Below, one piece after another: positions 47,969-58,079 of a stretch of 64,000 nt of DNA. Made by a program: the position numbers and the translations under genes. The notes beneath the pieces are model-generated. The model saw only the letters and a list, made by a program, of their open reading frames with translations, made no database searches and was not told the origin of the DNA. Position 1 is the stretch's first letter, and the number at the start of each line of letters is the position of its first letter. The stretch is from Euclidia mi (Eukaryota; Arthropoda; Insecta; Lepidoptera; Erebidae), in NCBI GenBank assembly GCA_944739405.2, contig OX123187.2:36250394-36314393 (forward strand), written 5' to 3'.

Positions 47969-48325
47969 CTAGAACCAAAAATAAATTGCTGAAATACATC
48001 ATAGATCTCAACTTAATCTAGCGACTAGTGAATGGCCCAATCCGGCTAGTACCTTTGACATATCAGACCAACACACTTTAAAAAAGATTTACAAAAACAT
48101 TTCACAAGTCAAATAAATAAGTTGTTCATACAACGGACAAGAAAAAGTTTGTCATCTTATGATTACTAAATAAATGGGCTTCTTTGGAGTGGGGCCTTCA
48201 GGTAAGAAGGGATTGTTACACAGGGGATAACAACACTAGCAGATATTATTACGAATACCAATAATGTTCATAAATTGTTATACTAGTCTTAATAACCCAT
48301 AAAATATTTAAGTCTATGTCATTCA

Positions 48326-48339
48326 CCCCCCCCCCCCCC
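48326..48339 (+). repeat. Poly(C) tract of 14 bases
   Basis: An uninterrupted run of C on the plus strand, within intron 1 of the transposase pseudogene. Such a run is unusual in this AT-rich DNA and is also a likely place for sequencing or assembly length error. Confidence 0.9.
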
Positions 48340-48745
48340 ATATTTATTTTTTAAGTTATGCTGGTATAATATATCATATCCTAGGCTATACTATAGCATA
48401 CATTTTAATTTGTTATTAAAGTACGTCCAAGTTTGTATGTAAACTTGTGAGGATTAAGAGTATTTATGCCCCCCAGCTTATCATACGAATGCTTTATCCA
48501 CGAACGAATGAGTACAATTGGATAATATTTGGTATATTTATGCAGGTTGTTAAGGATTATTACACTGTTATTATGGTTTCAAAACTAACTTCAGTTTGTT
48601 CCAAATATATAAAAATAGCATCCAGAATCAGTTTTTTCACTTTGCTTTTCAAAACTGACTTAAAGGTTTGTGCGAGTAGCTGCGAGAAATCATATAGCTT
48701 CACTTATAAACAGGTGTAGATAGAAGAGTTTGTTACATTACTTAC

Positions 48746-48797
48746 CATCCTTATTGGTGATGGGGCACATAGGTACACAGCACTTGTTCCTAGACAT
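48746..48797 (-). pseudogene. Exon 1 of the P-element-like pseudogene: THAP N-terminus
   Basis: The start codon is ATG at 48797-48795, giving MSRNKCCVPMCPITNKD and then a phase-1 donor, G|GTAAGT. The CCVPMC motif supplies the first two cysteines of the THAP C2CH zinc finger, which by family rule lie at the very N-terminus. This fixes the start. The 14-base C tract at 48326-48339 is in the intron that follows. Confidence 0.82.
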
Positions 48798-50094
48798 TGT
48801 TTATACACTTTTATATGATATGGGCCAAACTCCAAAACAGGAGGGCCTAAACTTTACACGGAGAACAATTCTCGACGTATAAAACACTGAAGACGGTAAT
48901 TGCTTGTTTTTGTAATATGCACGGAGGAACTGACGCTCAATTCAACGCGAATATCACTAAAAGCAATACAAATACACCAAAACACAAAAATATTTGCGCA
49001 CAAGAATTTATAACCCGGCAGACGTTATTTTGTGTAGGTAATGACAATTATGACAGCTCTGTGACATAACTGAATAGAATTGAACAGAGTAACAAATCCG
49101 ACTTTCTACCATTTTGTACCATAATATTAACAATAATATTAAAATAATTTGTAAAGTAAATATTTCTTACACGATTTACACGATTCATGAAGTGTTAAAT
49201 CTAAGTATAACTATTTCAAATCTTATATTCCTAAGTTAATGTCGCTAACATTAATATGTGCTATAAGTCGAAGGTGTCATTTAAATAAATAAAAACGACC
49301 AAATGGAAATGTTTATTTTTCATCAATAATGTATCGAAATCCGTGTACTCACGAACATTCACGAACGAATTTTGTTACGTGTGCACAATAAAGAGGGAGC
49401 TGGTTTCAATGATTTTACATGAATGTAGGCAAGATTCCGACGCATGCTTACATGCTTATTATATTGCTATATTTCAAGGATTTTATTTCGTTAACAGTGT
49501 TAAACATTAATTGCATACCATACTACCACTGCCAGAGTTTTGATCTCAACAAGGGCAATATAGTGTGCTTTATAAACTGTAATTCTGACACAAGTTTATA
49601 AATCTAAGAATACGTGAGTAAGAATATGTAAGGCATTGATGACCACATTGATCTGCAGGATAACCGTACTTGAGTCATGCGTCAAGGTAAGCCGAAAACC
49701 CCTTCATAACATCTGTACGGTTGACAAATTAATTACACAATAAACAACCATATTTATAGTTAGTTCCACTTGACATTGGCACAAAAACATTAGGGCAGAA
49801 GGAAAATATCTTCAGTTATGAACTAGCTCCACAACTTAAACTCTCCTTACGGTTAGTCAGCACCAGATTTAAATATTTCTTAGTTTTATACTGACCCAGA
49901 TAAAGTATCTACTTATTTAGATATTGTAAGTGTATAGCAGTGATAAGTGAAATATTTTAAACATTTTGCACTAAAACATTTTCAAAACAAAATGAAATTG
50001 CTTAGTAATCATAACTTTAATTTACTTTAAAGGATTGGATTTAACTTTTTAACAATATTAGAATTAAATACATTTTATAACAAACTAGAGGACG
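48798..50094. other. AT-rich DNA upstream of the pseudogene
   Basis: I looked here for terminal inverted repeats of a P-type element and found none. No other gene or repeat end is visible. Confidence 0.45.
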
Positions 50095-50292
50095 CCAGCA
50101 GCTATGTCTGCAATTTTTTTTAAATTTTCCCATTTTGGCCGATCCCGTGGGAATTTCGGGAAATCCCTTCTTCGTGCACCCCTACGGTCCCCAAGGAACA
50201 TACATGCCACATTTCAGCTTCCTGCGCCCAATAGTTTCGGCTGTAGCGTGTCTGTCAGTCAGTCAGTAACGCAAGGATTTTATATATTAAGA
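50095..50292 (-). mobile_element. Short non-autonomous Helitron, copy 2, minus strand (198 bp)
   Basis: On the minus strand it starts TCTTAATATATAAAATCC and ends CTCTAG, with host A and T at the outer sides (50293 and 50094 in plus coordinates). It matches copy 1 at 43019-43225 over its whole length, apart from small indels around the T-rich stretch and 'gccgatcccgtggg'. The stem GCAG-acatag-CTGC near the CTAG end is kept while the loop differs. Confidence 0.75.
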
Positions 50293-50519
50293 TAGGCCAA
50301 ATCCATATTGTTAAACTAAACTATTTTTCAGCTTAAGCGTTTACAAAGCTGAAAAATTGGATTTTTTTTTATTTGTGATGTTATATTAAACATATTCCTA
50401 ATTATGCTGTTATACGTATTCAAGATGTCTCGACCTTACCAACAAATAATTACGTATTATCCGACACATCGCCGAGGACGCGCATACGCGACTGTCAAAG
50501 TAAATGGCTAACGTTATTA

Positions 50520-50760
50520 TTGTTTAGTCACACAGTGACACACAGACGGATCCTAGCAATCGTGTGTGCGGGGGTGTTATCGCCTCGCTGGAAGTAGGGC
50601 CCGAGGTGGGTCAATGACGTTCGTTCACCCGCTGCAACCCGCACGTGCTGGCCTCGCATCCCTCCCCACCATAAACCCCCTTGCCTTCCCCCTCTAGCCC
50701 GTCTTACCCCTCCGACGCCTGCGACCCACCCCCGCCTTCGAAATTTATGATGATTGTTGC
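50520..50760. promoter_or_regulatory. GC-rich block 1 with motif copy 1
   Basis: A GC-rich stretch, C-rich on the plus strand towards its right half. It contains AGGTGGGTCAATGACGTTCG at 50604-50623, continued by TTCACCCGCTGCAACCCGC. The minus strand is open for 100 codons with a Gly/Arg-rich translation that is not a recognisable protein. Together with the blocks at 51.9, 54.4 and 55.3 kb it forms a GC-rich series unlike the rest of the window. Confidence 0.4.
50604..50639 (+). promoter_or_regulatory. Recurrent motif copy 1 (GGGTCAATGACGTTCGTTCACCC type)
   Basis: Shares with copy 2 (52136-52171) 26 of the first 27 bases starting at AGGTGGG, and keeps TGCA-CC-GC beyond. The core GGGTxAA...TTxACCC is a dyad. 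The function is unknown; the embedded TGACGT is a CRE half-site. Confidence 0.6.
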
Positions 50761-51310
50761 TGTTGCTAACCTTTCGAAACCTCTTAATAAGTGCATTATT
50801 CAAGTTCCAATGTGTCTCGTCGTTATACACCGCTGAAATGTTTGCCTAGGTCTAACTAATAATTTTCTCGAATATAGGTTACGTATTCGTTTGTAAGAAA
50901 ATGTGACGCTTATGCCATTTAAATTTTTTATTTGTTTTTAGTCCTTGAATACTAAAGTACAAACTTTCTATGGAAATAAGAATTTACATAAATGCCTGTG
51001 AATTTAATGTATCTGAATGAGATATTATAATGCATGCAGAAATAAAAAGAAACTACATATCAATTATTATTTAACATACATTACTATCATTGTCGTTATC
51101 AACCGTTAGGTCGATATCATGCTTTGTAATTCAAAGTACAGTTTCTAAAATAAATCACATATATTATTTTGGTGGGTAGCGTTTATTTGTGTAAAGTTAA
51201 TTTTAGACTTACGTTACAAAAACGCATCTATCGTAAATTAACGTCATGACCGATATTATTTCTGAGATATTCCTTACATAAACTTCCTACTGGAACCATG
51301 GATATGTTGC
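50761..51310. other. AT-rich DNA without recognised features
   Basis: No gene, no repeat ends, no GC-rich sequence between block 1 and the palindrome array. Confidence 0.5.
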
Positions 51311-51526
51311 AGTCAAAACTCTTAACCAGTCAAAAGTACTATTGACTAGCAAAATTAGTCAAAAGTACTTTTGACTGAACAGGTTGGTCAAAAGAGGTTT
51401 TGACTGAAAATTATTGGTTATTAGTACTTTTGACTGCAAATTTGCAGTTAAAAGTACTTTTGACTGAGCTCTTCGTCAAAAGTAGTTTTAACTGCAATAA
51501 AGCATCAGACAAAAGCACTATTAATT
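51311..51526. repeat. Array of eight 20-bp palindromic units with a period near 30 bp
   Basis: Units start at 51311 (partial), 51328, 51357, 51386, 51416, 51446, 51474 and 51507. The unit at 51357-51376 is the perfect palindrome AGTCAAAAGTACTTTTGACT; the others differ at two to six positions, mostly in one arm. Seven intervals are 17, 29, 29, 30, 30, 28 and 33 bases. Spacers are 8-13 bases, differ from each other, and are themselves partly palindromic (GCAAATTTGC at 51436-51445; GAGCTC at 51466-51471). The pattern suits an array of dyad binding sites or a foldback satellite. It is not a microsatellite, since only the palindrome is kept. Confidence 0.85.
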
Positions 51527-51575
51527 CGTAAGATGTGAATAAAAATTACCTAGTCACCCAATAAGCTAAGTAGAC

Positions 51576-51598
51576 GGAGCCCTGCTTCGCAGAGCTCC
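51576..51598. repeat. 23-nt hairpin next to the palindrome array
   Basis: GGAGC-c-CTGC-ttc-GCAG-a-GCTCC: two paired blocks of five and four bases separated by one mismatch, with a three-base loop. It lies 50 bases past the array and may be the end of the same element. Similar 'gagc..ctgcttcgcag..gctc' words occur in other lepidopteran repeats. Confidence 0.6.
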
Positions 51599-51929
51599 TA
51601 TTTTCGAGTGCGGGGTCACAACTCACAAGAGAACCTAACATGACCTATTATACAGAATGTCTATAATCTATGTACCTATACAAATTGCATAACGTAAATC
51701 TTGCATGTAGGTAAGTGTAGCGTTTTAAGTAAGTACATAATTTTATTATATATAATTAATAATTGAATGGAATTTTCGAAGATAAAAGTGAAGAAAGCAC
51801 ATACAAAAATACTAATTGACTTTCCACCCTTAAAACATAATGAATGCTTCACTTAGTTAATTTGAATGCATGCCGATTTAATTGACTACATCTCGTATTG
51901 AAGTTGAACGATTGATCTAGTGGCAGGTC

Positions 51930-52260
51930 AGCCAGCCGTCGGGCCGCGCGGCCGGTCTGTGATCTCAACTTATTGATTGTAAGTTTGACGTATGCAATTT
52001 GACGCACTTACCCACCTCTACTATGGAGTGTGTTGTATACAACGATTTCATTGCCATATTCCTGGAGATCGCTATATTTATCAGTCTGGTGTGTGGAAGG
52101 CGGGTCGCGGGGCGCGGGGCGAGCGCGCAGGTACTAGGTGGGTCAATGACGTTCCTTCACCCATTGCAGCCTGCGCACCCTGAAACTAGGGCGGTACGTA
52201 CCACCCTCGCTACACGCTCGATGCACTTCACCCCATCTCCTGCAACTAAGGGTGCCATAC
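51930..52260. promoter_or_regulatory. GC-rich block 2 with motif copy 2
   Basis: It includes GGCCGCGCGGCC, a perfect 12-bp palindrome, near 51943, then 'ggcgggtcgcggggcgcggggcgagcgcgcagg' and motif copy 2. Open frames of 63 and 90 codons overlap here in two forward frames without recognisable products, so the block is treated as non-coding. Confidence 0.4.
52136..52171 (+). promoter_or_regulatory. Recurrent motif copy 2
   Basis: AGGTGGGTCAATGACGTTCC followed by TTCACCCATTGCAGCCTGC. One base differs from copy 1 in the 27-base core. The flanks beyond do not align, which argues against a simple segmental duplication. Confidence 0.6.
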
Positions 52261-53640
52261 TTCTCACTTGAAGAGATCAATCAACCACATCAGATAGACT
52301 GAAAGAAAACTAGATCACCGCTTATCACCCCATTATTAAATTTATACGATCTATTATCAAATTCCAAGTAATAAAAGGAGGAAAATTCGAGCTAAAATAC
52401 ATAACTTTTATTATTACCGTAACAAAAATATCTTTGGGTGTTTTCGGGACAGTTTCGGGTCCGTTGCGCAACCTTTCCCCCTTAGCTATTTATAACAATT
52501 TACTTTATTTATTCCTTGAAAGTACAATATTACGTCGTCGTTTAAATGAATAAAATGGAGACCCCCTTGTTTTTGTTCGTGCCTTGGTTTCCCTTGATAT
52601 CATAAAGTCATTGGATCGCAGTAACTATGGCGCTGAAGGTTATCGGATAAGACGAACCCCTAACGAACAAGGTTTTCCTTTTAATATGAGTAATAACATG
52701 ACTATTCCTGTCCATAGTTAGAATAAAAACTTCTATGCGTTTGTATACATTGCATAATATACATAATATTATACACACCTGTACTTCATTCACCTCGATA
52801 CTCCTGTTAAAGGCATGTACACCCTGGTAATATAAATGCATGTATTTAATAAAGTTAATCATAACCAGCTTTGCTATTAGCCGCCTCTCAAGCATACAAT
52901 GGGTAATTACTATTATAGCTATAGGTTACTAATTAATTATTAATATTTACTTGACCTTGAAGTATCGGCTTTTCAATGCAAACTATAGATTAAGTTTGTT
53001 GTTATTTAAGTGTGATGTGTACATTTGTAAATATGTACCAACAAACAATATGTACTAAGGTCAATGCGAGTTGGTACGTTTATTTTACTATGCTACGCAC
53101 GCATGAAGAAATAGGTACCGTACAAAAAGAAAACTCAAACGGGAGCCAGTTTAACAGGCACGATGCTCACAATCTGATAAAATTCTAGTAAGTAAATGAA
53201 TTTGCATGCTAATACTTATCAATTATGCAACGTCGTAAGGTGGAGTGCGATATTTTTTACGAAATAATGTAGCGCTTACTTGACACCTCGGTCCGTGTAC
53301 GTGTAGGTACGTGTGTGGTGTGTGCATAATGCGTCTCCGTGCGATGCGATAGCTGTGACGTAACCTAACAAGTGGAACAACAGGTAACGTCAACGACACT
53401 AATCCAATGAGTGTTCGTAAGAATTAGAACATTATATAAGGACACGCTGATGCTCGCGATAAACTTATTGCATCTATGTACAGAGTGCACAGTAAGTACC
53501 AACAGTAGTGGAGCCTTCGCCAATGTACTCGTAAAAGTAGATAGAATGTCTAAGTCAGCCAGGCCAGTAGGAGCCAAGGCTAGGTTGGGTGCAGGTGCCA
53601 GTTAAATTTCAACTTTATAACATGGAGGAGAGAACAGAGA
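52261..53640. other. AT-rich DNA without recognised features
   Basis: A GT-rich stretch lies at 53290-53350. Short open frames overlap on both strands at 53365-53605. No gene is supported. Confidence 0.45.
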
Positions 53641-53655
53641 ATCGCTTGACGCATG

Positions 53656-53680
53656 TTGTCAATGACGTTCGTTGACTCGA
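53656..53680 (+). promoter_or_regulatory. Recurrent motif copy 3 (GTCAATGACGTTCGTTGAC type)
   Basis: TTGTCAATGACGTTCGTTGA then CTCGA. The 15-base core TCAATGACGTTCGTT is identical to copy 1, but the flanks form a different dyad, GTCAA...TTGAC. Copies 3 and 4 share 23 of 24 bases. Confidence 0.6.
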
Positions 53681-54419
53681 GCGTTCGATGCCGGCGCAGT
53701 GCTGTTTTCCTTCTCCGTTTTCATGCATTGATATTAGAAACTATTGATGCTGTTTCTGTTATAATATTAGCCTTGCAGTTTTATCAAACTCTACATAAAC
53801 ATACACTATGCAATTATAACTAGAATGATACTTTTTTATAATATGTTCATTATATATTTAATTAACCTTAGAATAGCCTTTCGTAATAGACACGTTTCTG
53901 CATTTATATATGATTAACCTTGAATTTACAATGTACGTTTAGAACTTAAATGGCTAGAACTACTTTAAGAGATCGTGCAATTTCGAAATGTTGATAATTA
54001 AAAGAAAAACTAACGAACACGCCTACGTAGGTGTCTTACATCAAAATGGTACAATAATATATCATACGAATAGGTCAAGATGAAGAAGTAAGTATATAAA
54101 ATACCTTACCAATACCAGTGTTGTATAATGTAAAGATCAAATTGGTAAGACGTTACATTGAACATTCGGCGTATGCGAGTACCTACATAGTAGCGTGAAG
54201 TAGTAAGATGATATGATTCAAGGTCCCGGGTGGATGTGCGGTGATTCCGCGTCCGATCTATCATGTTGAAATACGTAGTTATTTCATACGGCAGAAGGTT
54301 TATTTCATTTGTCGTCTTGCAAGTACAGCACCAGTTACCCAAGAGCCGCGGTGCCCGTCTCTCGCTAGGAGTACGGTGCGAGTTAGAAGGAATCGTGAGC
54401 ACGTCAGAGGTCTCAGTTA

Positions 54420-54760
54420 AATGGGCGGCGTGTACGTGAGGTGGCTCGCAGCTCGTGACCCAATTTCGCAGCTGCTGGTTTCAGCAGCGGCGAGGGGCGT
54501 CGCGGGGCGGCGGTAGGTGCGCGGGCGACGGAGAGCCGGCCAGCGCGGCGGGAGGCGGGCGCGTGTCAATGCCGTTCGTTGACTCGAAGCAGCGCAGCGG
54601 CATCGACGCGGCCTCCGCCTTACATAACCGACGACAATGAGCGCTCGACGAATGCGTGTGATGTACCCGGCGATCCGTAGCGTGGCCTACCGACGGCGCG
54701 ACGGTCCCCGTCCACCCCGGGTACCACCGACCGACGACAACAGGCACCTGTGTGCGCCTA
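54420..54760. promoter_or_regulatory. GC-rich block 3 with motif copy 4
   Basis: A CpG-rich stretch. An ATG at 54421 opens a 31-codon frame ending in TAG at 54516 (MGGVYVRWLAARDPISQLLV...), with a possible donor GGCG|GTAGGT overlapping the stop. The peptide is not recognised, and other frames are open as well. The block could be a promoter with a 5' exon or a non-coding RNA start. Confidence 0.4.
54564..54587 (+). promoter_or_regulatory. Recurrent motif copy 4
   Basis: TGTCAATGCCGTTCGTTGAC then TCGA. It differs from copy 3 by a single A-to-C change in 24 bases. The downstream 'agcagcgcagcggcatcgacg' contrasts with 'gcgttcgatgccggcgcag' after copy 3. Confidence 0.6.
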
Positions 54761-55299
54761 AGGCAGGACCCGTTCAGGCTTTGAGCAATCTACAACATTC
54801 ATTCATTTTATCTAACTACATTTAAATTTCTTCAAGAAAGTTCTGGAAAACTACGTAACTGAATAAACCAACATGCAGCGCTAACTTATTGAAATATTTA
54901 TTTCAAGGTCAGCACTAAAATTAATGCAAGTCAAAACTCACCTGTTTGTGTAGCTATTGAAGTGCTAAATGAGATATTTTGATCTATATCTAGACCTATA
55001 CAGTTATGATATTGGAACTGGAATATCAAGCGCGAAGTCCCTACGAAAAATACTAGTGCTATTAATTTTCTGTCTTACTATTAATTGTCAATAGAGCTCC
55101 GAGAGGGCAATTTTCCACATACTTATTACCCATCAGACAAATTGAAAATCACTGAAACCAATATTTTCATGTTAATGACCAATGTTCAGTGCTTAACGCT
55201 AAAAATCAGCTACAGGAAGTAGATTAAAGTCGAAGGTTAGGCAATACAAAATAGTTGAGTGTTACGAGTATGAATGGGTGAAGTCGGAAAAGCGGTTCC
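54761..55299. other. AT-rich DNA between GC-rich blocks
   Basis: No gene or repeat ends seen. Confidence 0.5.
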
Positions 55300-55655
55300 C
55301 TGTGTGTTGATAGGGGCAACAATGGGCGCGTGAGGGCGGGCGGTGGAAGCCCGAAAGTGAAAGATGCGCGGGCGGGGGGGGGGAGGTTTGCCGGGGCCGG
55401 CGGCGGGCCGCGCCGCGCGTCGCCGCTAGCGAGCGAGTGCAGCGCGTCGCAGCCTCACGCAAACAAAACTTTAGTTACTAACCTACTTCCGTGCGGGCGC
55501 CAACCGCTCGCGCGTCTCCCGCTCCGTAGCACGCTCGACGCTCGTCCGCTCCGTGTGTACTGTGTACCACTGGTCCGCCAGCGTCGCCGTCGCCGCTGCG
55601 AACCGTACTTTATGACACGTTACAGTGATCAACTGTTCTATGAAAACGATTAAAT
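55300..55655. promoter_or_regulatory. Strong CpG-rich block, candidate promoter
   Basis: The most CpG-dense stretch of the window ('gccggcggcgggccgcgccgcgcgtcgccgctagcgagcgagtgc'). A G-run lies at 55374-55383 and the right part is rich in CGCTCG words. Both strands are open for about 85-107 codons; the Arg/Ala/Pro-rich translations have no domain. A promoter or first exon of an unseen transcript on either strand would fit. I could not place a TSS: there is no TATA box, and no initiator with a matching downstream element. Confidence 0.4.
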
Positions 55656-58079
55656 AGGACTCTCTCCGAACGCCTCTGCCGGCTTCGGCCGATGCTTTTG
55701 AATGGACACAAACACGATAAAGCTGACCGGACGACAAGGGCAATTGAACAAAATGTTTTATGGTGAGATGACGTTGTGTACGTCTTGTACAGCTTTTATG
55801 TTATTTTATTTTTCACGTTGGCATGCACTCCGCAGTCTCGTTTCATTCATTCTTTGTTTATTAATTAGACGGCCACGCACACACTGCACGTAAAAACACG
55901 TGTTTTATTTGAAACTGAAAATTTACTGCTGTAAAAATAAAATCTTACTATATTTAAAACTATTAAATATCTTATCAGAACTTTTCTATAGAATCCTATC
56001 AAAATATTACTACATAGTAATCTATTCTATTACAGTATTATCTTGTCTATAAGTTATAAATTTGAAACATTATTAAGAGACGATAAGTACTTACTATCGC
56101 AAACTTTATTTATGTATCAATCTTTTATCATTTTGACCTACAAATCAAAGATGCCTACCGTGTTTTGATATCTTACATTCGGTTTCAATGTTGGAGAGAT
56201 GTCATCAGCTTCTTGTGATGTTACAAAAAATATTATGTATCTATGTTTAGCTTTCTTATACGTATGTGTTTAGTTGCACCTTAGCTAAATTGTTTTTATA
56301 TTATCATTATATGTCACTGTTATTTATTTATAAAATGAAACAGAAATATCGCTCGATTGGCGGCCATATTGGATATTTCTATGTGTTGCTAATATCGCCC
56401 TCTAGCGATCTATGACGTTAACAGTACTCAGTTATTTCATATTTTCAGTTAGTTTTAAGCATCGTCACATATCTATAGACATAGAATTTATACATCTAAA
56501 TTATTATATAATTTTAAATAATTATTAAATATATAGGTTATTTTAGTTTATTCTACTTCATTTTGATATCATTGTCTTACATAGTAAGTACGGGATATAT
56601 CAATACGGGTATAAAAATCTAGAAATGATTTCCACGGAAAACGGAAATGTACTATTTTTTAAACATACACATAACATACAATGTTGTCATAAAAACAAAT
56701 GACTCTGCAATCTAACGTATGTTTATAATATTAATTAAATCTGTATTAGTGTGCCAATTAACTTAAATCTAGAGCAGTACTTAATTTAAACTATATGCTC
56801 TAGGTATGTACAACTCATTTTACATATATTTATAATAAAACCATGACTCTACTTTCAAAGCATTACTAATTTATAAAATAAAAATGAAAACTAGCAAGTA
56901 ATATTATCAAATGTTTAAAATACACTTCTCAAACTGTATCATCATAATCATAATTTAAACCTTAAAATAAACTCATGAATAAGACTGAAAACACATAGTT
57001 ATACTCATAACCTTAAATGAGACATGTGGTAGGATTATTTTCATACATAGATACGTAATCCGTACGATGATCTCACGGTTATATTTTAACCGTCGCCGAC
57101 ATAGTTCTAACTAACTCCGCTAAACCAACCCGAACTATAGTTAGCGAACACGAACCTATCTACACATACAATAGTTACTGCAGTTACTCTTAACTAAACT
57201 CACTGCATTTTCACTTCGTTTTCTTATCCGACCTGATAAGTGTAAAGCGACAGTTCCCTACATGGCACTGTCTAATTGACTTTCTAGTTTATTTCTACGT
57301 TTTATCGACTGTATATTACAAATATGAATATTCATTTAGATTATTTGTAGATTATATCGACAACAGATCAGTAGCAAGGTGCATCGGTTATCAGACGTTT
57401 GTTAGTTATTCCATATTAGTATACTTAAGTAGTTCCTAATTATTTAAGAGATATTTTACTTAGATATTCAAACTATTCACCTGTTTGGAACATTTGTTAT
57501 TTAATTGAGCCTTTATATATTTTTTGGTAATTTAACTAGAGCAAAGTAATAGGACATCTTTTTGTACAATTACGTTCAATTTACTGCTAGTTACACCGTT
57601 TGTGAAAGGGTTGAAATTCATCAGGTTGGCGTTAAACTCCAACGATATTTCGACATCATCGCAGTCGTCATGGCCAAGGCCTACTGGAGACCATTGACCA
57701 TGTAACTTTCGAAATTTGTACCAGTTTTTTTTTATTGGCATAAACTGTAGGTATATATAATATTTTGCTGCTATTTATATTTTGTAAGATTATAAGCTTC
57801 AACATCATAAACTACATAATATTTATTTTAATTAATAGCATAAAAGTTTAAATTTTATTACATAAAGATTGAAAGCCTGAACGATGAATTTTATAGCGCT
57901 TGGTTATAATCTGTTATATAAATACGTATTACATAGCGCTGTAACATAATTTCGAAATATTGTTATATTGCTATTCGTTTTAAAGAGTAAACATGAATTT
58001 ACTCAAAGCAATGACGCGTATTTGTTGGTCAATAATATTTAGAGCGAGAATTATGTGAGTTCATTGCGTGGTAGGTACT
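55656..58079. other. AT-rich DNA; one CTCF-like site
   Basis: TCGCCCTCTAGCGA at 56395-56408 is, on the minus strand, TCGCTAGAGGGCGA, an 11 of 14 fit to the CTCF consensus. About 35 bases upstream is 'ggcggccatattgg'. The rest has no gene or repeat ends. Confidence 0.4.

Larger units (their letters stand above)
45253..48797 (-). pseudogene. P-element / THAP9-like transposase pseudogene
   Basis: Four exons on the minus strand encode the hallmarks of P-element superfamily transposases: a THAP zinc finger (exons 1-2), a linker (exon 3) and the catalytic RNase H-like and GTP-binding region (exon 4). Intact members bind DNA through the THAP domain and cut and paste P-type transposons. All exon-intron junctions seen here obey GT..AG. 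The reading frame is broken: a frameshift inside the THAP domain, a frame change in exon 3, at least three in-frame stops in the first part of exon 4 and a frameshift between its two main blocks near 45520. The C-terminal exons are not found; a SINE lies just beyond. I found no P-type terminal inverted repeats. A domesticated host gene is unlikely with this much damage. Confidence 0.85.

Noticed and set aside
48326..48339. Poly(C) tract as a G-quadruplex or regulatory element
   Set aside because: A single uninterrupted run in an intron of a pseudogene; homopolymer slippage or assembly error is the simpler reading.
45253..48797. Active or domesticated THAP transposase gene
   Set aside because: A frameshift in the THAP domain, three in-frame stops, a frameshift in the catalytic exon and missing C-terminal exons rule out a full-length product from this copy as sequenced.
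51311..51526. CRISPR-like array (short palindromic repeats with spacers)
   Set aside because: The DNA is eukaryotic, repeats are themselves diverged, spacers are only 8-13 bases, and there are no cas genes. The pattern fits dyad sites or a foldback satellite.
55330..55653. 107-codon Arg/Ala/Pro-rich protein
   Set aside because: Open frames on both strands are expected in this CpG-dense block; no domain or codon pattern supports coding.
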